From positions 248,001 through 312,000 of the forward strand of contig NZ_CP063141.1 in the NCBI RefSeq assembly GCF_014961315.1: 64,000 nt of DNA, written 5' to 3'. The notes beneath the pieces are model-generated. The model ran no database searches. It was not told where the DNA came from and saw only the letters and a program-made list of their open reading frames with translations. Source of the DNA: Thermoflavifilum sp. (GTDB taxonomy: Bacteria > Bacteroidota > Bacteroidia > Chitinophagales > Chitinophagaceae). Positions 1 through 8,662 of this stretch are shown one piece after another. Made by a program: the position numbers and the translations under genes. Each line of letters starts with the position of its first letter. Positions within the stretch are counted from its first letter, which is position 1.

Positions 1-1
1 C

Positions 2-685
2 CTATTAGACATTTACTACAATGGCCTGGCCAGAAAGTCGGAATGGGAATCCGTGATCGCCGATGATTTTCAATTCATAGGCGGAGATATGACTAACAGA
101 AAACCCATAATAGGTAAACAAGCCTATATAGATGTCATTGGTCGTTTCAGCAGATTATTCACCTCCATGCGTGTAAAAGAAATGTTTGTGCACGACCAAC
201 ACGCATTCGTACTGGCTGAATATGATTATGTATTCCCTAACGGGAAAAGCCTGAGCGGTGAAGTGGCCGAATACTGGCTAATTAAAAATCATGCACTTGC
301 TGGACTGACTATTTATTTTGATACGCTTACATTTTATGAGTGGACCAGTTCGTTGCATATCGTGATGAGGTATCACGAGGCCTGGACAAATAAAGCCTAT
401 CAAGAGGCTGCAGCTTATCTTGCAGATCCCTTGATTGTAATCGCACCGATTCAGGAATACCCCGATAAAACATCATATATTCAGGCTGTAGCACAAAAGT
501 ACAACTTGATCAGAAAGGTAGATTTGATTGGTAGTTTCAACCATGGTGATGAATGTATGTTGCTATACGATATGGATATCCAGGAATTCGGTAACCTGCG
601 TGTTGCGGAATATTTCAAGGTGAAAAACGGAAAAATTGTGCAGATCTGTCAGGTACACGATACGATGCCCTTTCGTAAAGCTTGA
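2..685 (+). CDS. SnoaL/NTF2-like double-domain protein (5' partial)
   Basis: The reading frame is open to the left edge of the window, so the true start lies outside; the GTG at 53 is internal to a typical NTF2-like opening (YYNGLARKSEWESVIADDF). Residues up to about 115 form one SnoaL-like cone fold (IGGDMTNRKPIIGKQAYID, then ...FDTLTFYEW) and the rest looks like a second copy (RYHEAWTNKAYQEAAAYLAD ... VAEYFKVKNGKIVQI). Proteins of this type bind or isomerise small molecules, but no substrate can be read from the sequence. The downstream gene is convergent. The family call is fairly sure; the function is unknown. Confidence 0.7.
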   Translation, partial: LLDIYYNGLARKSEWESVIADDFQFIGGDMTNRKPIIGKQAYIDVIGRFSRLFTSMRVKEMFVHDQHAFVLAEYDYVFPNGKSLSGEVAEYWLIKNHALAGLTIYFDTLTFYEWTSSLHIVMRYHEAWTNKAYQEAAAYLADPLIVIAPIQEYPDKTSYIQAVAQKYNLIRKVDLIGSFNHGDECMLLYDMDIQEFGNLRVAEYFKVKNGKIVQICQVHDTMPFRKA

Positions 686-787
686 CGAAAAAAGTACAGA
701 AAATATTTTTCACAATAGCAGCATAACTGTTCATCAGAAGATGAATGGAGCAATAAAATATACTTCTGATGTATACTCCATCTTTCA

Positions 788-2377
788 TCAATCCGGCATA
801 CGGGGCGAAGCCTGTTTCACCTCTGGAGAAACCTGCGCTGCAAAGCGTTCAAAGTTTTGCTGGAATGCATGTATCAGCTGGCGGGCAGCCTGTTCGTAGG
901 CCAGAGGATCATCCCAGCTGCCACCGGGTCGCAACCAGCTATCCGGAACGCCAGGACAATGCCGGGGAACCATAAATCCAAACGCCGGATGAGGCTCAAA
1001 CGCCACTTCATCGAGTTCTCCCGCAAAGATAGTCGAAAGTATGCCCCGCGTTATCGGCAACGGAATGCGCCTGCCCACCCCATACGGACCGCCCATCCAC
1101 CCCGTGTTGATAAGCCAGCACGAAACACGATGGCGATCGATGTTTTGCTGAAGCAGGCTGGCATATACCAGGGGATGCAGCGGCATGAAAGGGGCTCCGA
1201 AGCAGGTGCTGAAAGTGGCTCTGGGCGCGGCCACCCCGGTTTCCGTACCGGCCACTTTGGCTGTGTAGCCCGATAAAAATTGAAAAATCGCCTGTGGTGC
1301 CGTAAGCCTGGCCACGGGCGGAAGCACGCCATGGGCATCGCAGGTGAGAAAGAAAATCCATTGCGGTGCAGGCCCGCTATGATCCACCACGTGATTCGGT
1401 ACCCTGGTCAATGGAAATGCTGCACGTATGTTTTCGGTGATGCTCTGATCATCAAAGTTCAGTCGACGTGTTCCGGGATGAAATCGCATGTTTTCAATCA
1501 GTGTGCCCTCACCGATTGCAGCAGCAATCAGGGGTTCCGTCTCTGCGCACAGATGAATGCATTTGGCATAACAGCCTCCTTCCAGATTGAAAATCCCTGC
1601 TTCATCCCAGGCATGTTCATCATCGCCAATCAACCTGCGATCGGTGGTACAACTTAAGGTGGTTTTACCGGTACCGCTGAGTCCGAAAAACAAAGCCGTT
1701 CTATTCCGTTCATCCATGTTTGCCGCACAATGCATGGAAAGCACGCCCTGCAGCGGTAACAAATAGTTCATCGCGGTGAATACGCCTTTTTTGATTTCAC
1801 CGGTATAAGCGGTACCCGTGATGACAATAAGCTTTCGGGTAAAATGTAGCGCAATGCAGGGTTTGCGGTCAGGGTCTGCAGGCCGGTGAAAATGAGGTGC
1901 GTGTAACACCAGCCAATCATACGCATCATGCAAGTTCGACTTACGCGGCAAGAACAGGTGATGCACGAACAGATCGGCCCACGGAAGCTCGGTAACCACC
2001 CGAAGACGCTGACGCCATTGCTCTCGCGCTCCCATCCAGGCATCGCGTATCCATAGCTCCCGGCCCTCCAGATAATGGATGACCTCCTGCAAAAATGCGT
2101 CAAAGTCGGACTCTTCCATGGGCTGATTGATATGATTCCAGTCAACCCGCGTGTCGGTAAGTACATCCCGCACAATATAGCGATGCTGTGGACACCTGCC
2201 CGTGTAACGACCTGTGTTCACCACCAGTGCCCCGTTTTCATCCTGTTCGCCCATGCCGCCTTGCAGGGTCTGGGCAATCAACGCTTCAACAGGCAACTGA
2301 TAATGTACCCGAGCCGCATGAAACCATGGCTCCTCCTGGTCAAAATGAAAAGACCATCCGAGATCTTTAGAAAGCAT
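788..2377 (-). CDS. pckA: Phosphoenolpyruvate carboxykinase (ATP)
   Basis: Converts oxaloacetate plus ATP to phosphoenolpyruvate, CO2 and ADP, the entry step of gluconeogenesis in the cytosol. The 529-aa length is normal. Visible family motifs are NTGRYTGR near the N terminus, GEIKKGVFTAMNYLLP and SMHC (metal-binding Lys and His), the P-loop GLSGTGKTT, IGDDEHAWD (metal Asp) and GVLPPVARLT. It is a divergent member: the usual GRSPKDK/R stretch reads GRCPQHR, and the segment after LTRV that normally contains YPI is rewritten (PNHVVDHSG). The Arg residues of both stretches are kept. The start is ATG at 2377 and no SD is seen. It is divergent from pepP across a 273-base gap. Confidence 0.9.
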   Translation of the reverse strand: MLSKDLGWSFHFDQEEPWFHAARVHYQLPVEALIAQTLQGGMGEQDENGALVVNTGRYTGRCPQHRYIVRDVLTDTRVDWNHINQPMEESDFDAFLQEVIHYLEGRELWIRDAWMGAREQWRQRLRVVTELPWADLFVHHLFLPRKSNLHDAYDWLVLHAPHFHRPADPDRKPCIALHFTRKLIVITGTAYTGEIKKGVFTAMNYLLPLQGVLSMHCAANMDERNRTALFFGLSGTGKTTLSCTTDRRLIGDDEHAWDEAGIFNLEGGCYAKCIHLCAETEPLIAAAIGEGTLIENMRFHPGTRRLNFDDQSITENIRAAFPLTRVPNHVVDHSGPAPQWIFFLTCDAHGVLPPVARLTAPQAIFQFLSGYTAKVAGTETGVAAPRATFSTCFGAPFMPLHPLVYASLLQQNIDRHRVSCWLINTGWMGGPYGVGRRIPLPITRGILSTIFAGELDEVAFEPHPAFGFMVPRHCPGVPDSWLRPGGSWDDPLAYEQAARQLIHAFQQNFERFAAQVSPEVKQASPRMPD

Positions 2378-2605
2378 GCCGACTTAGATTTTGTAGTGAA
2401 CAATGCTGCCAAGTTCGCAGGAATATTTTAAAATTTCAAACCAGAGAGCTGTTTAAACCTTTCATTTTTGAGATAACCTAAAATAATCGTCATTCAATTG
2501 ATAAAATCTAAAAAAACACTGCTACTTCGAATGGAAAATGATGACTCCTCGAAAAATAATTTGAAGAGATGAAATACCCCGAATACAATTCACTGGCAGA
2601 TACTA

Positions 2606-2613
2606 TAGCTTTG
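2606..2613 (+). promoter_or_regulatory. Bacteroidota -7 element (TAGCTTTG) before pepP
   Basis: Exact match to TAnnTTTG, 37 bases before the ATG at 2651. No TTG at the expected -33 spacing. The rest of the 2378-2650 gap shows no ORF and no clear pckA promoter. Confidence 0.4.
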
Positions 2614-2650
2614 CAATTGTCATCATTCATCTAACATAAATGTCAGCGGT

Positions 2651-3940
2651 ATGAAATACCTGCCTGTAAACCCCCGGCTATTCATCACCAATCGCAAACG
2701 CTTCATGGACCGGATGTTGCCCATGTCTATCGCCATCTTTCATTCCAACGATGAAATGCCCACCAATGGCGATGCACTATACCCGTTTCGCCAGAATTCT
2801 GATCTGTACTGGCTCTGCGGCATTGAACAGGAAGATACCATGCTCATCCTCTTCCCCGATCATCCCGATCCCCGTTATCGAGAAGTGCTGGTACTCACCC
2901 GCCCTGAGCCGCTGAAAGAAAAATGGGACGGACATCGCCTGCGTGCCGATGAAGCCCACAAGATTTCGGGCATCCAGACGGTGATCTGGCTGGATCAGAT
3001 AGAGGGCCTGCTACAAGCCTGGATTCATCTGGCCGATCATATTTATGTCAATACCAATGAAAACGACCGGAAACGCAGCTGGCTGCCCACCCGCGATTAT
3101 CGCTATGCAGAAGAATTGCGACGGAAATATCCAGCCCACGATTTTCAACGCTCGGCTCGCATCCTGGCTCGACTCCGTGCCGTAAAAACTGTTGACGAGA
3201 TTGAATTGATGCGCATTGCCATCGACATCACCCACAAAGCATTTCTGCGTGTGCTGCAATTCATTCGCCCCGGTGTTATGGAATATGAAATCGAAGCCGA
3301 GATATGGCATGAATTTCTGCGTAACCGCGCCACCGGACCGGCTTATAGTTCCATTATCGCCAGCGGCGATCGCGCCCGCGTGCTTCATTATGTGTTTAAT
3401 AATCAAGAATGCAAAGACGGTGAACTGGTATTGATGGATTTTGGAGCGGAATATGCGCGTTATTGTGCCGATCTCACCCGCACAGTGCCCGTCAATGGGC
3501 GTTTCACGGCACGACAAAAAGAATTGTATAACACCTGTCTGCAACTGCAACGCTATGCCATAAGCCTGTTGAAGCCCGGCATCACCATTCAGCATTACCA
3601 CGAATTGCTGGGCGATGAAGCTACACGCCTGTTTTTGAAAGTGGGCCTGCTTAAGGAATCAGACGTGAAAAATGAAGATCCCGAAAACAGAGCCTATCAA
3701 AAATATCTGTATCATGGTATATCTCATTTCTTAGGCATCGACGTGCATGATCTGGGCAGCAAAACCGAACCCCTGATCCCGGGTATGGTGCTTACCGTAG
3801 AACCGGGCATATATGTGGAAGAAGAACAAATCGGCATTCGCATTGAAAACAATGTCCTCATCACGGAAAAAGGAAATATAGATTTAATGCAACAGATCCC
3901 TGTTGAAGCCGATGATATTGAACGTCTCATGCGCAAATGA
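2651..3940 (+). CDS. pepP: Xaa-Pro aminopeptidase (M24B)
   Basis: Releases an N-terminal residue preceding proline from peptides; a cytosolic dinuclear metal enzyme. The 429 aa carry an N-terminal AMP_N creatinase-like domain (about 1-150) and a C-terminal pita-bread M24 domain. The five metal ligands are visible: two Asp in MDFGAEYARYCADLTRT (about 263 and 274), His in HGISHFLGIDVHD (about 358), Glu in TVEPGIYV (about 385) and Glu in GIRIENNVL (about 399). No signal peptide. The start at 2651 keeps the complete AMP_N domain and follows a -7 element. Family assignment is secure; the exact peptide preference is not. Confidence 0.9.
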   Translation: MKYLPVNPRLFITNRKRFMDRMLPMSIAIFHSNDEMPTNGDALYPFRQNSDLYWLCGIEQEDTMLILFPDHPDPRYREVLVLTRPEPLKEKWDGHRLRADEAHKISGIQTVIWLDQIEGLLQAWIHLADHIYVNTNENDRKRSWLPTRDYRYAEELRRKYPAHDFQRSARILARLRAVKTVDEIELMRIAIDITHKAFLRVLQFIRPGVMEYEIEAEIWHEFLRNRATGPAYSSIIASGDRARVLHYVFNNQECKDGELVLMDFGAEYARYCADLTRTVPVNGRFTARQKELYNTCLQLQRYAISLLKPGITIQHYHELLGDEATRLFLKVGLLKESDVKNEDPENRAYQKYLYHGISHFLGIDVHDLGSKTEPLIPGMVLTVEPGIYVEEEQIGIRIENNVLITEKGNIDLMQQIPVEADDIERLMRK

Positions 3941-4004
3941 TGATGATACCATCATCCGGTAAAATGTTGCAGATGCTGGATTTATCCCTTATCTTGCCTG
4001 CGGT

Positions 4005-4772
4005 ATGAAGCAATTACCAAATGTACTTACACTCGGGAATTTGTTTTGCGGGACTTTATCGCTCGTGTTTATCCTTCAATCACCCTGTTATATTTCCAGT
4101 TACAATGGTCAGGATTATCTTGTCACGGCACCCGAGCCACTGTTCTGGGGATCAGTATTGATTGGCATTGCAGCCATCCTGGATTTTGCCGATGGTTTTG
4201 TGGCACGATGGATGAAAGCAAATTCTGAGATGGGGAAACAACTCGATTCACTCGCCGATATCGTAACCTTCGGCGTTGCACCGGCCATGATTTTATTCCA
4301 GTTGTTGAAAAATGCATATATGCAATTGCCCGATGCAATCAATGTAAGCATCATCAATCTTGCTTTTACCCTGCTGCTGCCCTGTTTTGCGGCATGGCGA
4401 CTGGCACGGTTCAATATTCATCAAGCAACACAACATTATTTCATCGGGCTGCCCACGCCTGCAGCTGGTTTGGTAGTGGCCAGTTTTCCGTTGATCCTGT
4501 TGAAAGATACTTTTCATCTATCTACCTATTTGCAAAACATCTGGATCTTATATGCCATACTTGTTGTGCTCTGTTATCTGATGGTTTGCCGCTGGCCTAT
4601 GTTTTCATTTAAATTCAACAATTTCAACTGGAAAAACAACTGGTATCGATATGTGTGGGTGATATTATTTGTAGCAAGCATCATCTGGTTACACGCTGCT
4701 GCAGGAATATGTGGATTGGTGCTTTACATTATGTTATCTTTGCTGGCCAGAAAACAACTGCTTACCGAATGA
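4005..4772 (+). CDS. pssA: CDP-diacylglycerol-serine O-phosphatidyltransferase
   Basis: Makes phosphatidylserine from CDP-diacylglycerol and L-serine, the precursor of phosphatidylethanolamine. The CDP-alcohol phosphatidyltransferase signature DGxxAR-x8-Gx3Dx3D is present as DFADGFVARWMKANSEMGKQ followed by LDSLAD, in a 255-aa protein with several hydrophobic segments. The N terminus KQLPNVLTLGNLFCG is typical of bacterial PssA. First gene of a tight run: its TGA overlaps the ATG of purS (ATGA), and rsmI follows three bases later, so the three are very probably co-transcribed. Confidence 0.92.
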   Translation: MKQLPNVLTLGNLFCGTLSLVFILQSPCYISSYNGQDYLVTAPEPLFWGSVLIGIAAILDFADGFVARWMKANSEMGKQLDSLADIVTFGVAPAMILFQLLKNAYMQLPDAINVSIINLAFTLLLPCFAAWRLARFNIHQATQHYFIGLPTPAAGLVVASFPLILLKDTFHLSTYLQNIWILYAILVVLCYLMVCRWPMFSFKFNNFNWKNNWYRYVWVILFVASIIWLHAAAGICGLVLYIMLSLLARKQLLTE

Positions 4773-5038
4773 AATTCATTGCACACATTGACGTGATGCC
4801 GCTCAGGGAATTGCTCGACCCACAGGGAAAAGCCGTGCATGCAGCATTACAACAATTAGGATTGACACAGACGCAGGATGTGCGTATCGGCAAACATATT
4901 GAACTAACGCTGGAATCAGCCGATGCGGATCAGGCGAAGCAGATTGCACAACAGGCCTGTGAACAGCTGCTTGCCAATCCCGTCATGGAATATGCACACA
5001 TCCATATTGTGCCTGCACCCGATAGCCAAGCATCATAA
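4769..5038 (+). CDS. purS: Phosphoribosylformylglycinamidine synthase subunit PurS
   Basis: Small structural subunit that holds PurL and PurQ together in the FGAM synthase of purine synthesis. I place the start at the ATG at 4769, overlapping the pssA stop by four bases; a longer frame from 4655 would run deep inside pssA. The 89-aa product begins KFIAHIDVMPLRELLDPQGK, the classic PurS opening, and contains VRIGKHIELTLE and a terminal VMEYAHIHI strand. purL and purQ are not in the window. Confidence 0.88.
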   Translation: MKFIAHIDVMPLRELLDPQGKAVHAALQQLGLTQTQDVRIGKHIELTLESADADQAKQIAQQACEQLLANPVMEYAHIHIVPAPDSQAS

Positions 5039-5041
5039 ACC

Positions 5042-5713
5042 ATGCACCTTTATGTTGTACCCACACCTGTAGGCAATCTGGAAGATATCACCCTGCGCGC
5101 ATTGCGCATTCTGCAGCAGGTTGATCTCATTCTGGCCGAAGATACCCGCACATCAGGTTTCTTGCTTAAACATTATCAAATTCAAAAACCCTTACGCGCC
5201 TATCATCAACACAATGAACACGCCATTGTGAAGCAAATCGTTGAGGAATTAAAAAAGGGGACTACCATGGCTTTGCTGAGTGATGCCGGCACGCCCGGCA
5301 TTTCCGATCCGGGTTTTCTCCTGATCCGGGAAGCTATTGCCGCCGATATTCCGGTGGAATGCCTCCCCGGCCCTACGGCATTTGTGCCTGCGCTGGTTTG
5401 TAGCGGATTGCCGATGCAACGATTTTGTTTTGAAGGTTTCCTTCCGGTGAAAAAAGGTAGAACCCATTTGTTGCAAGAATTGAGTCGTGAAACACGTACC
5501 CTTGTGTTATATGAATCACCTCATCGCTTGCTGAGAACTTTACAGGATTTGATGCATCATCTGGGCGAAAACCGCAAATGCTGTGTAAGCAGAGAAATAT
5601 CTAAAAAATTTGAAGAGCATCTGCGAGGTACACTCCGGGAAGTGTTTACACAAATCCAACAGAAGGAGATTCGTGGTGAATACGTGCTCATTATCGAAGG
5701 AAGTCCTCACTGA
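5042..5713 (+). CDS. rsmI: 16S rRNA (cytidine-1402-2'-O)-methyltransferase
   Basis: Methylates the 2'-OH of C1402 in the decoding centre of 16S rRNA with SAM. It is a tetrapyrrole-methylase fold protein: LYVVPTPVGNLEDITLRAL at the start, LAEDTRTSGFLLKHY, LLSDAGTPGISDPGF, then CLPGPTAFVPAL and LYESPHR, all RsmI hallmarks. At 223 aa it lacks the short C-terminal extension of the E. coli enzyme, which ends GEYVLII-like here. It is the last gene of pssA-purS-rsmI, three bases after purS. Confidence 0.92.
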   Translation: MHLYVVPTPVGNLEDITLRALRILQQVDLILAEDTRTSGFLLKHYQIQKPLRAYHQHNEHAIVKQIVEELKKGTTMALLSDAGTPGISDPGFLLIREAIAADIPVECLPGPTAFVPALVCSGLPMQRFCFEGFLPVKKGRTHLLQELSRETRTLVLYESPHRLLRTLQDLMHHLGENRKCCVSREISKKFEEHLRGTLREVFTQIQQKEIRGEYVLIIEGSPH

Positions 5714-5801
5714 TGCAACTTCATGAAAATTGCATAGTTACCTCAATCCTGCATATACCATCGTCTCAATTTGCATGCGTGAAATATCATCAGGGAATCT
5801 G

Positions 5802-5809
5802 TAAATTTG
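5802..5809 (+). promoter_or_regulatory. -7 element (TAAATTTG) before the PepSY-like gene
   Basis: Exact TAnnTTTG match 19 bases before the ATG at 5829. A TTTG at 5770 is too far upstream (28-base spacer) to be a good -33. Confidence 0.45.
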
Positions 5810-5828
5810 AAACCTAAATCATGTTCAA

Positions 5829-6287
5829 ATGAAAAACAAATATGTAACAGCCTTATTTATGGGTTTGATGATATGTTTTGCATATCCCCATGCATTATAT
5901 GCACAGATCACTAAAATTCCCGATGCCGTGATGCAGGCGTTTGAACAAAAATATCCGGATGCCAGTGAAGCCACGTTTGTGAATAAACTCGTAGAAACAG
6001 ATGTAAGTTTTCAAATCAATCATGTACATTATCGAGCACGATTCAGCAACAAAGGTGAATGGCAGGCTACATTGCAAGAATCAAGTTTTGGACAGCTGCC
6101 CGAAGCCGTGCAGGATGGATTTCATAAAAGCAAATATGCGGATTGGGAAATTGAATCGGTGTATGTTTTGTATCAACCCGATAAACCCGTTGAATACCGT
6201 GTAGGTGTATCGCGAAACGCCATTCAAAAAAAGAATCTGTATTTCAACAGCAAAGGAAGATTATTACACGACAACATTACCCTATGA
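5829..6287 (+). CDS. Secreted PepSY-like (BLIP-fold) protein
   Basis: A 152-aa protein with a signal peptide (MKNKY, hydrophobic core, cleavage near YAQI). The mature part has the repeated pattern of the Bacteroidota PepSY-like/beta-lactamase-inhibitor-like fold: PDAVMQAFEQKYPDASEATF, then a charged beta hairpin, then a second LPEAVQDGFHKSKYADWEIE and YRVGVSR...LYFNSKGRLL. Members are small exported proteins of unknown role, often induced under stress. It has its own -7 element and is followed in the same direction by the M1 peptidase 33 bases on. Confidence 0.7.
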   Translation: MKNKYVTALFMGLMICFAYPHALYAQITKIPDAVMQAFEQKYPDASEATFVNKLVETDVSFQINHVHYRARFSNKGEWQATLQESSFGQLPEAVQDGFHKSKYADWEIESVYVLYQPDKPVEYRVGVSRNAIQKKNLYFNSKGRLLHDNITL

Positions 6288-6320
6288 TTACCTGCTCATC
6301 AAGCATTAACTTATCACTGT

Positions 6321-8261
6321 ATGCACTATAAGATTGCTTATTTGATTGGCATCTGCAGCTTGTGCTATTATTTTTCTGCACATGCACAGGATGCTTACTG
6401 GCAGCAACGCGTGCATTATACCATTCGTGCACATCTTGACGTGCACACCAATCGCCTCACCGGTCATGAACATATCATTTATGAAAATCATTCACCCGAT
6501 ACCCTGCATCAGGTGTTTTTTCATCTGTACTGGAATGCTTTTCAGCCGGGCAGCATGATGGATGTACACAGCCGGCAAGCCGGTAAAATGATGCTGGGAA
6601 TCACAGCCGATGGCGATACCATTCGCGACTGGGACAGCCGTGTGCGTGACCGCATCGCTCACCTGAGTCCCGACGAAATGGGCTACGACAGCGTGATTCG
6701 CATATCCATGAATGGTATTCCTCAACGTTTTGAAACACACGAAACCATTTTACAGGTATCGCTCACACAACCGATATTGCCGCATCAACAGGTAAGTTTT
6801 GATCTGGATTTTAAAACACAGGTGAATATTCAAATCCGCCGCAGCGGCCGCGATAATGCAGAAGGCGTGCGCTATTCCATGAGCCAGTGGTATCCCAAAA
6901 TCTGTGAATACGACCAACAGGGCTGGCATCCTACACCCTATGTAGGACGCGAGTTTTATGGCGTATGGGGCGATTACGATGTATGGCTTACGTTAGACAA
7001 ACATTATATGGTGGCAGCTACCGGCTATCTGCAGAATGCCAACGAAATCGGCTATGGTTATACAGCTCCCGGTGTGCCTGTAAAACCACCGAAAGGCACC
7101 GAACTCACCTGGCATTTTTATGCGCCCAACGTCCATGATTTTGTATGGGCGGCCGACCCCGATTATGTGCACCTGGTAGATACCGCTCATAATGCCGCAC
7201 ATACGGCGATTCATGTGTTTTATAAAAACAATTCCTCACAGGCCGAGGCCTGGCATACCTTACTGAAAGCGGCTTTGCGCGTATTACCCTATATGGAACA
7301 ACATTTCGGTCCCTATCCTTATCACCAGTATAGCTTCATTCAGGGAGGTGATGGAGGCATGGAATATCCTATGGCCACACTGATCAAGGGACCCAGCCTG
7401 GGCACCGCATTTCATGAATGGATGCACAGCTGGTATCAGATGATGCTGGGTACCAACGAATCGCTCTACCCCTGGATGGACGAGGGTTTCACTACCTGGG
7501 CGGAAGGCAAAATCAGCGATGATTATTATCATCGTTTTGCAGATAGCATCTTCAAAAACACATCAGAAAAAATTGCCATCCTGCGACGACTGGACACCAG
7601 CCTTCCTCATGGAGAGGCCAGCGCATATCGGGGCTACTTTATGCTGGTGAGAAGCGGACTGGCCGAGCCCATGACCACCCATGCCGATCACTATGAAACC
7701 AACTTTGCTTACAGCCAGAATGCTTACTCAAAAGGAGCCGTGTTTCTGGAACAACTGGGCTATATCATCGGCGATAGCCTGCGCGATAAAACCTTATTGA
7801 ATTATTACTGGAAATGGCGTTTCAAGCATCCTACCCCTGTTGATTTCATCCATGTTGCCGAACAAACGAGTGGTGTGAAACTCGACTGGTATCTGGAATA
7901 CTGGATTTATACCACCAAAACCATTGATTATGCTATTGATACCGTGCAACCCACAGGAACCGGCACCCGCATCACGCTGCGAAAAATCGGACAAATGCCC
8001 ATGCCTATTGACTTACTGATTACCTTGAAAAACGGACAACAACAATTCATCTATATTCCTCTCGACCTGATGTTTGGTGAAAAACCCGCTGAAGATCCCA
8101 CCATACCTCGTACCGTGCTGCAGGCCTGGCGATGGACCGACCCCACATACAGTTTCACGTTACCCATACCTTATCAGCAAATTCACTCCATCATCATCGA
8201 CCCATCGAAAAGAATGGCCGATATCCATCCAGATGACAATGAAGTAGAGATGAAAAACTAA
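6321..8261 (+). CDS. Secreted M1-family metallopeptidase
   Basis: A zinc aminopeptidase-like enzyme, exported by a signal peptide (cleavage near AHAQ, residue 23). Zinc motif HEWMH-x18-E is visible (HEWMHSW about 365, Glu in MDEGFTTW about 388), and the exopeptidase region reads GGMEYPMAT instead of the classic GAMEN, as in many Bacteroidota M1 proteins of this subgroup. The 646 aa include an N-terminal beta-sandwich and a short C-terminal beta domain. Probably periplasmic or outer-membrane associated; substrate unknown. Confidence 0.85.
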   Translation: MHYKIAYLIGICSLCYYFSAHAQDAYWQQRVHYTIRAHLDVHTNRLTGHEHIIYENHSPDTLHQVFFHLYWNAFQPGSMMDVHSRQAGKMMLGITADGDTIRDWDSRVRDRIAHLSPDEMGYDSVIRISMNGIPQRFETHETILQVSLTQPILPHQQVSFDLDFKTQVNIQIRRSGRDNAEGVRYSMSQWYPKICEYDQQGWHPTPYVGREFYGVWGDYDVWLTLDKHYMVAATGYLQNANEIGYGYTAPGVPVKPPKGTELTWHFYAPNVHDFVWAADPDYVHLVDTAHNAAHTAIHVFYKNNSSQAEAWHTLLKAALRVLPYMEQHFGPYPYHQYSFIQGGDGGMEYPMATLIKGPSLGTAFHEWMHSWYQMMLGTNESLYPWMDEGFTTWAEGKISDDYYHRFADSIFKNTSEKIAILRRLDTSLPHGEASAYRGYFMLVRSGLAEPMTTHADHYETNFAYSQNAYSKGAVFLEQLGYIIGDSLRDKTLLNYYWKWRFKHPTPVDFIHVAEQTSGVKLDWYLEYWIYTTKTIDYAIDTVQPTGTGTRITLRKIGQMPMPIDLLITLKNGQQQFIYIPLDLMFGEKPAEDPTIPRTVLQAWRWTDPTYSFTLPIPYQQIHSIIIDPSKRMADIHPDDNEVEMKN

Positions 8262-8557
8262 ATCGCGATACACATATTCGTGTAAAGAGAAAAGAAAAAT
8301 GCTTGTTTAATACATAGCTACTTACACATTGAAGAAATATCCGCCCAGACCCGAGACAATATTGTTTTCCGGATCGCACTATCGATGGGCATTTCAGGAA
8401 TAAACAAATGTATGCGAAGCAATCAAACCCGTGAAAAAGCGTTTATCTTATGCACATACATGTGCTGCATACGGTGATGCCTTTCGCATAAAGCGTTTGC
8501 ACCGATCTCATATTGTGCGCAGTTCACCGTTTTACAGAGAGGCATGCGGGCTTGCAC
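8262..8557. other. Intergenic region without a gene
   Basis: About 300 bases between the M1 peptidase and the otsAB promoter. I see no convincing ORF, RNA gene or strong terminator; a weak TACAC/GTGTA hairpin lies just after the M1 stop, and AAAGCGTTT occurs twice near 8430-8500. Confidence 0.5.
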
Positions 8558-8585
8558 TTGCCTCCGAAAATTTTTTGTAACTTTG
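8558..8585 (+). promoter_or_regulatory. Promoter of otsAB (TTG-N17-TAACTTTG)
   Basis: TTG at 8558-8560 and TAACTTTG at 8578-8585 with a 17-base spacer, the best two-part Bacteroidota promoter in the window. It leaves a leader of roughly 70 bases before the ATG at 8663. Confidence 0.6.
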
Positions 8586-8662
8586 TACATACTGTTTCCT
8601 ATTTCAGCCATCTATTCAATCGGCAATCCAGCTCATGCAAACCATGCTTAAACCCTTTGTAG

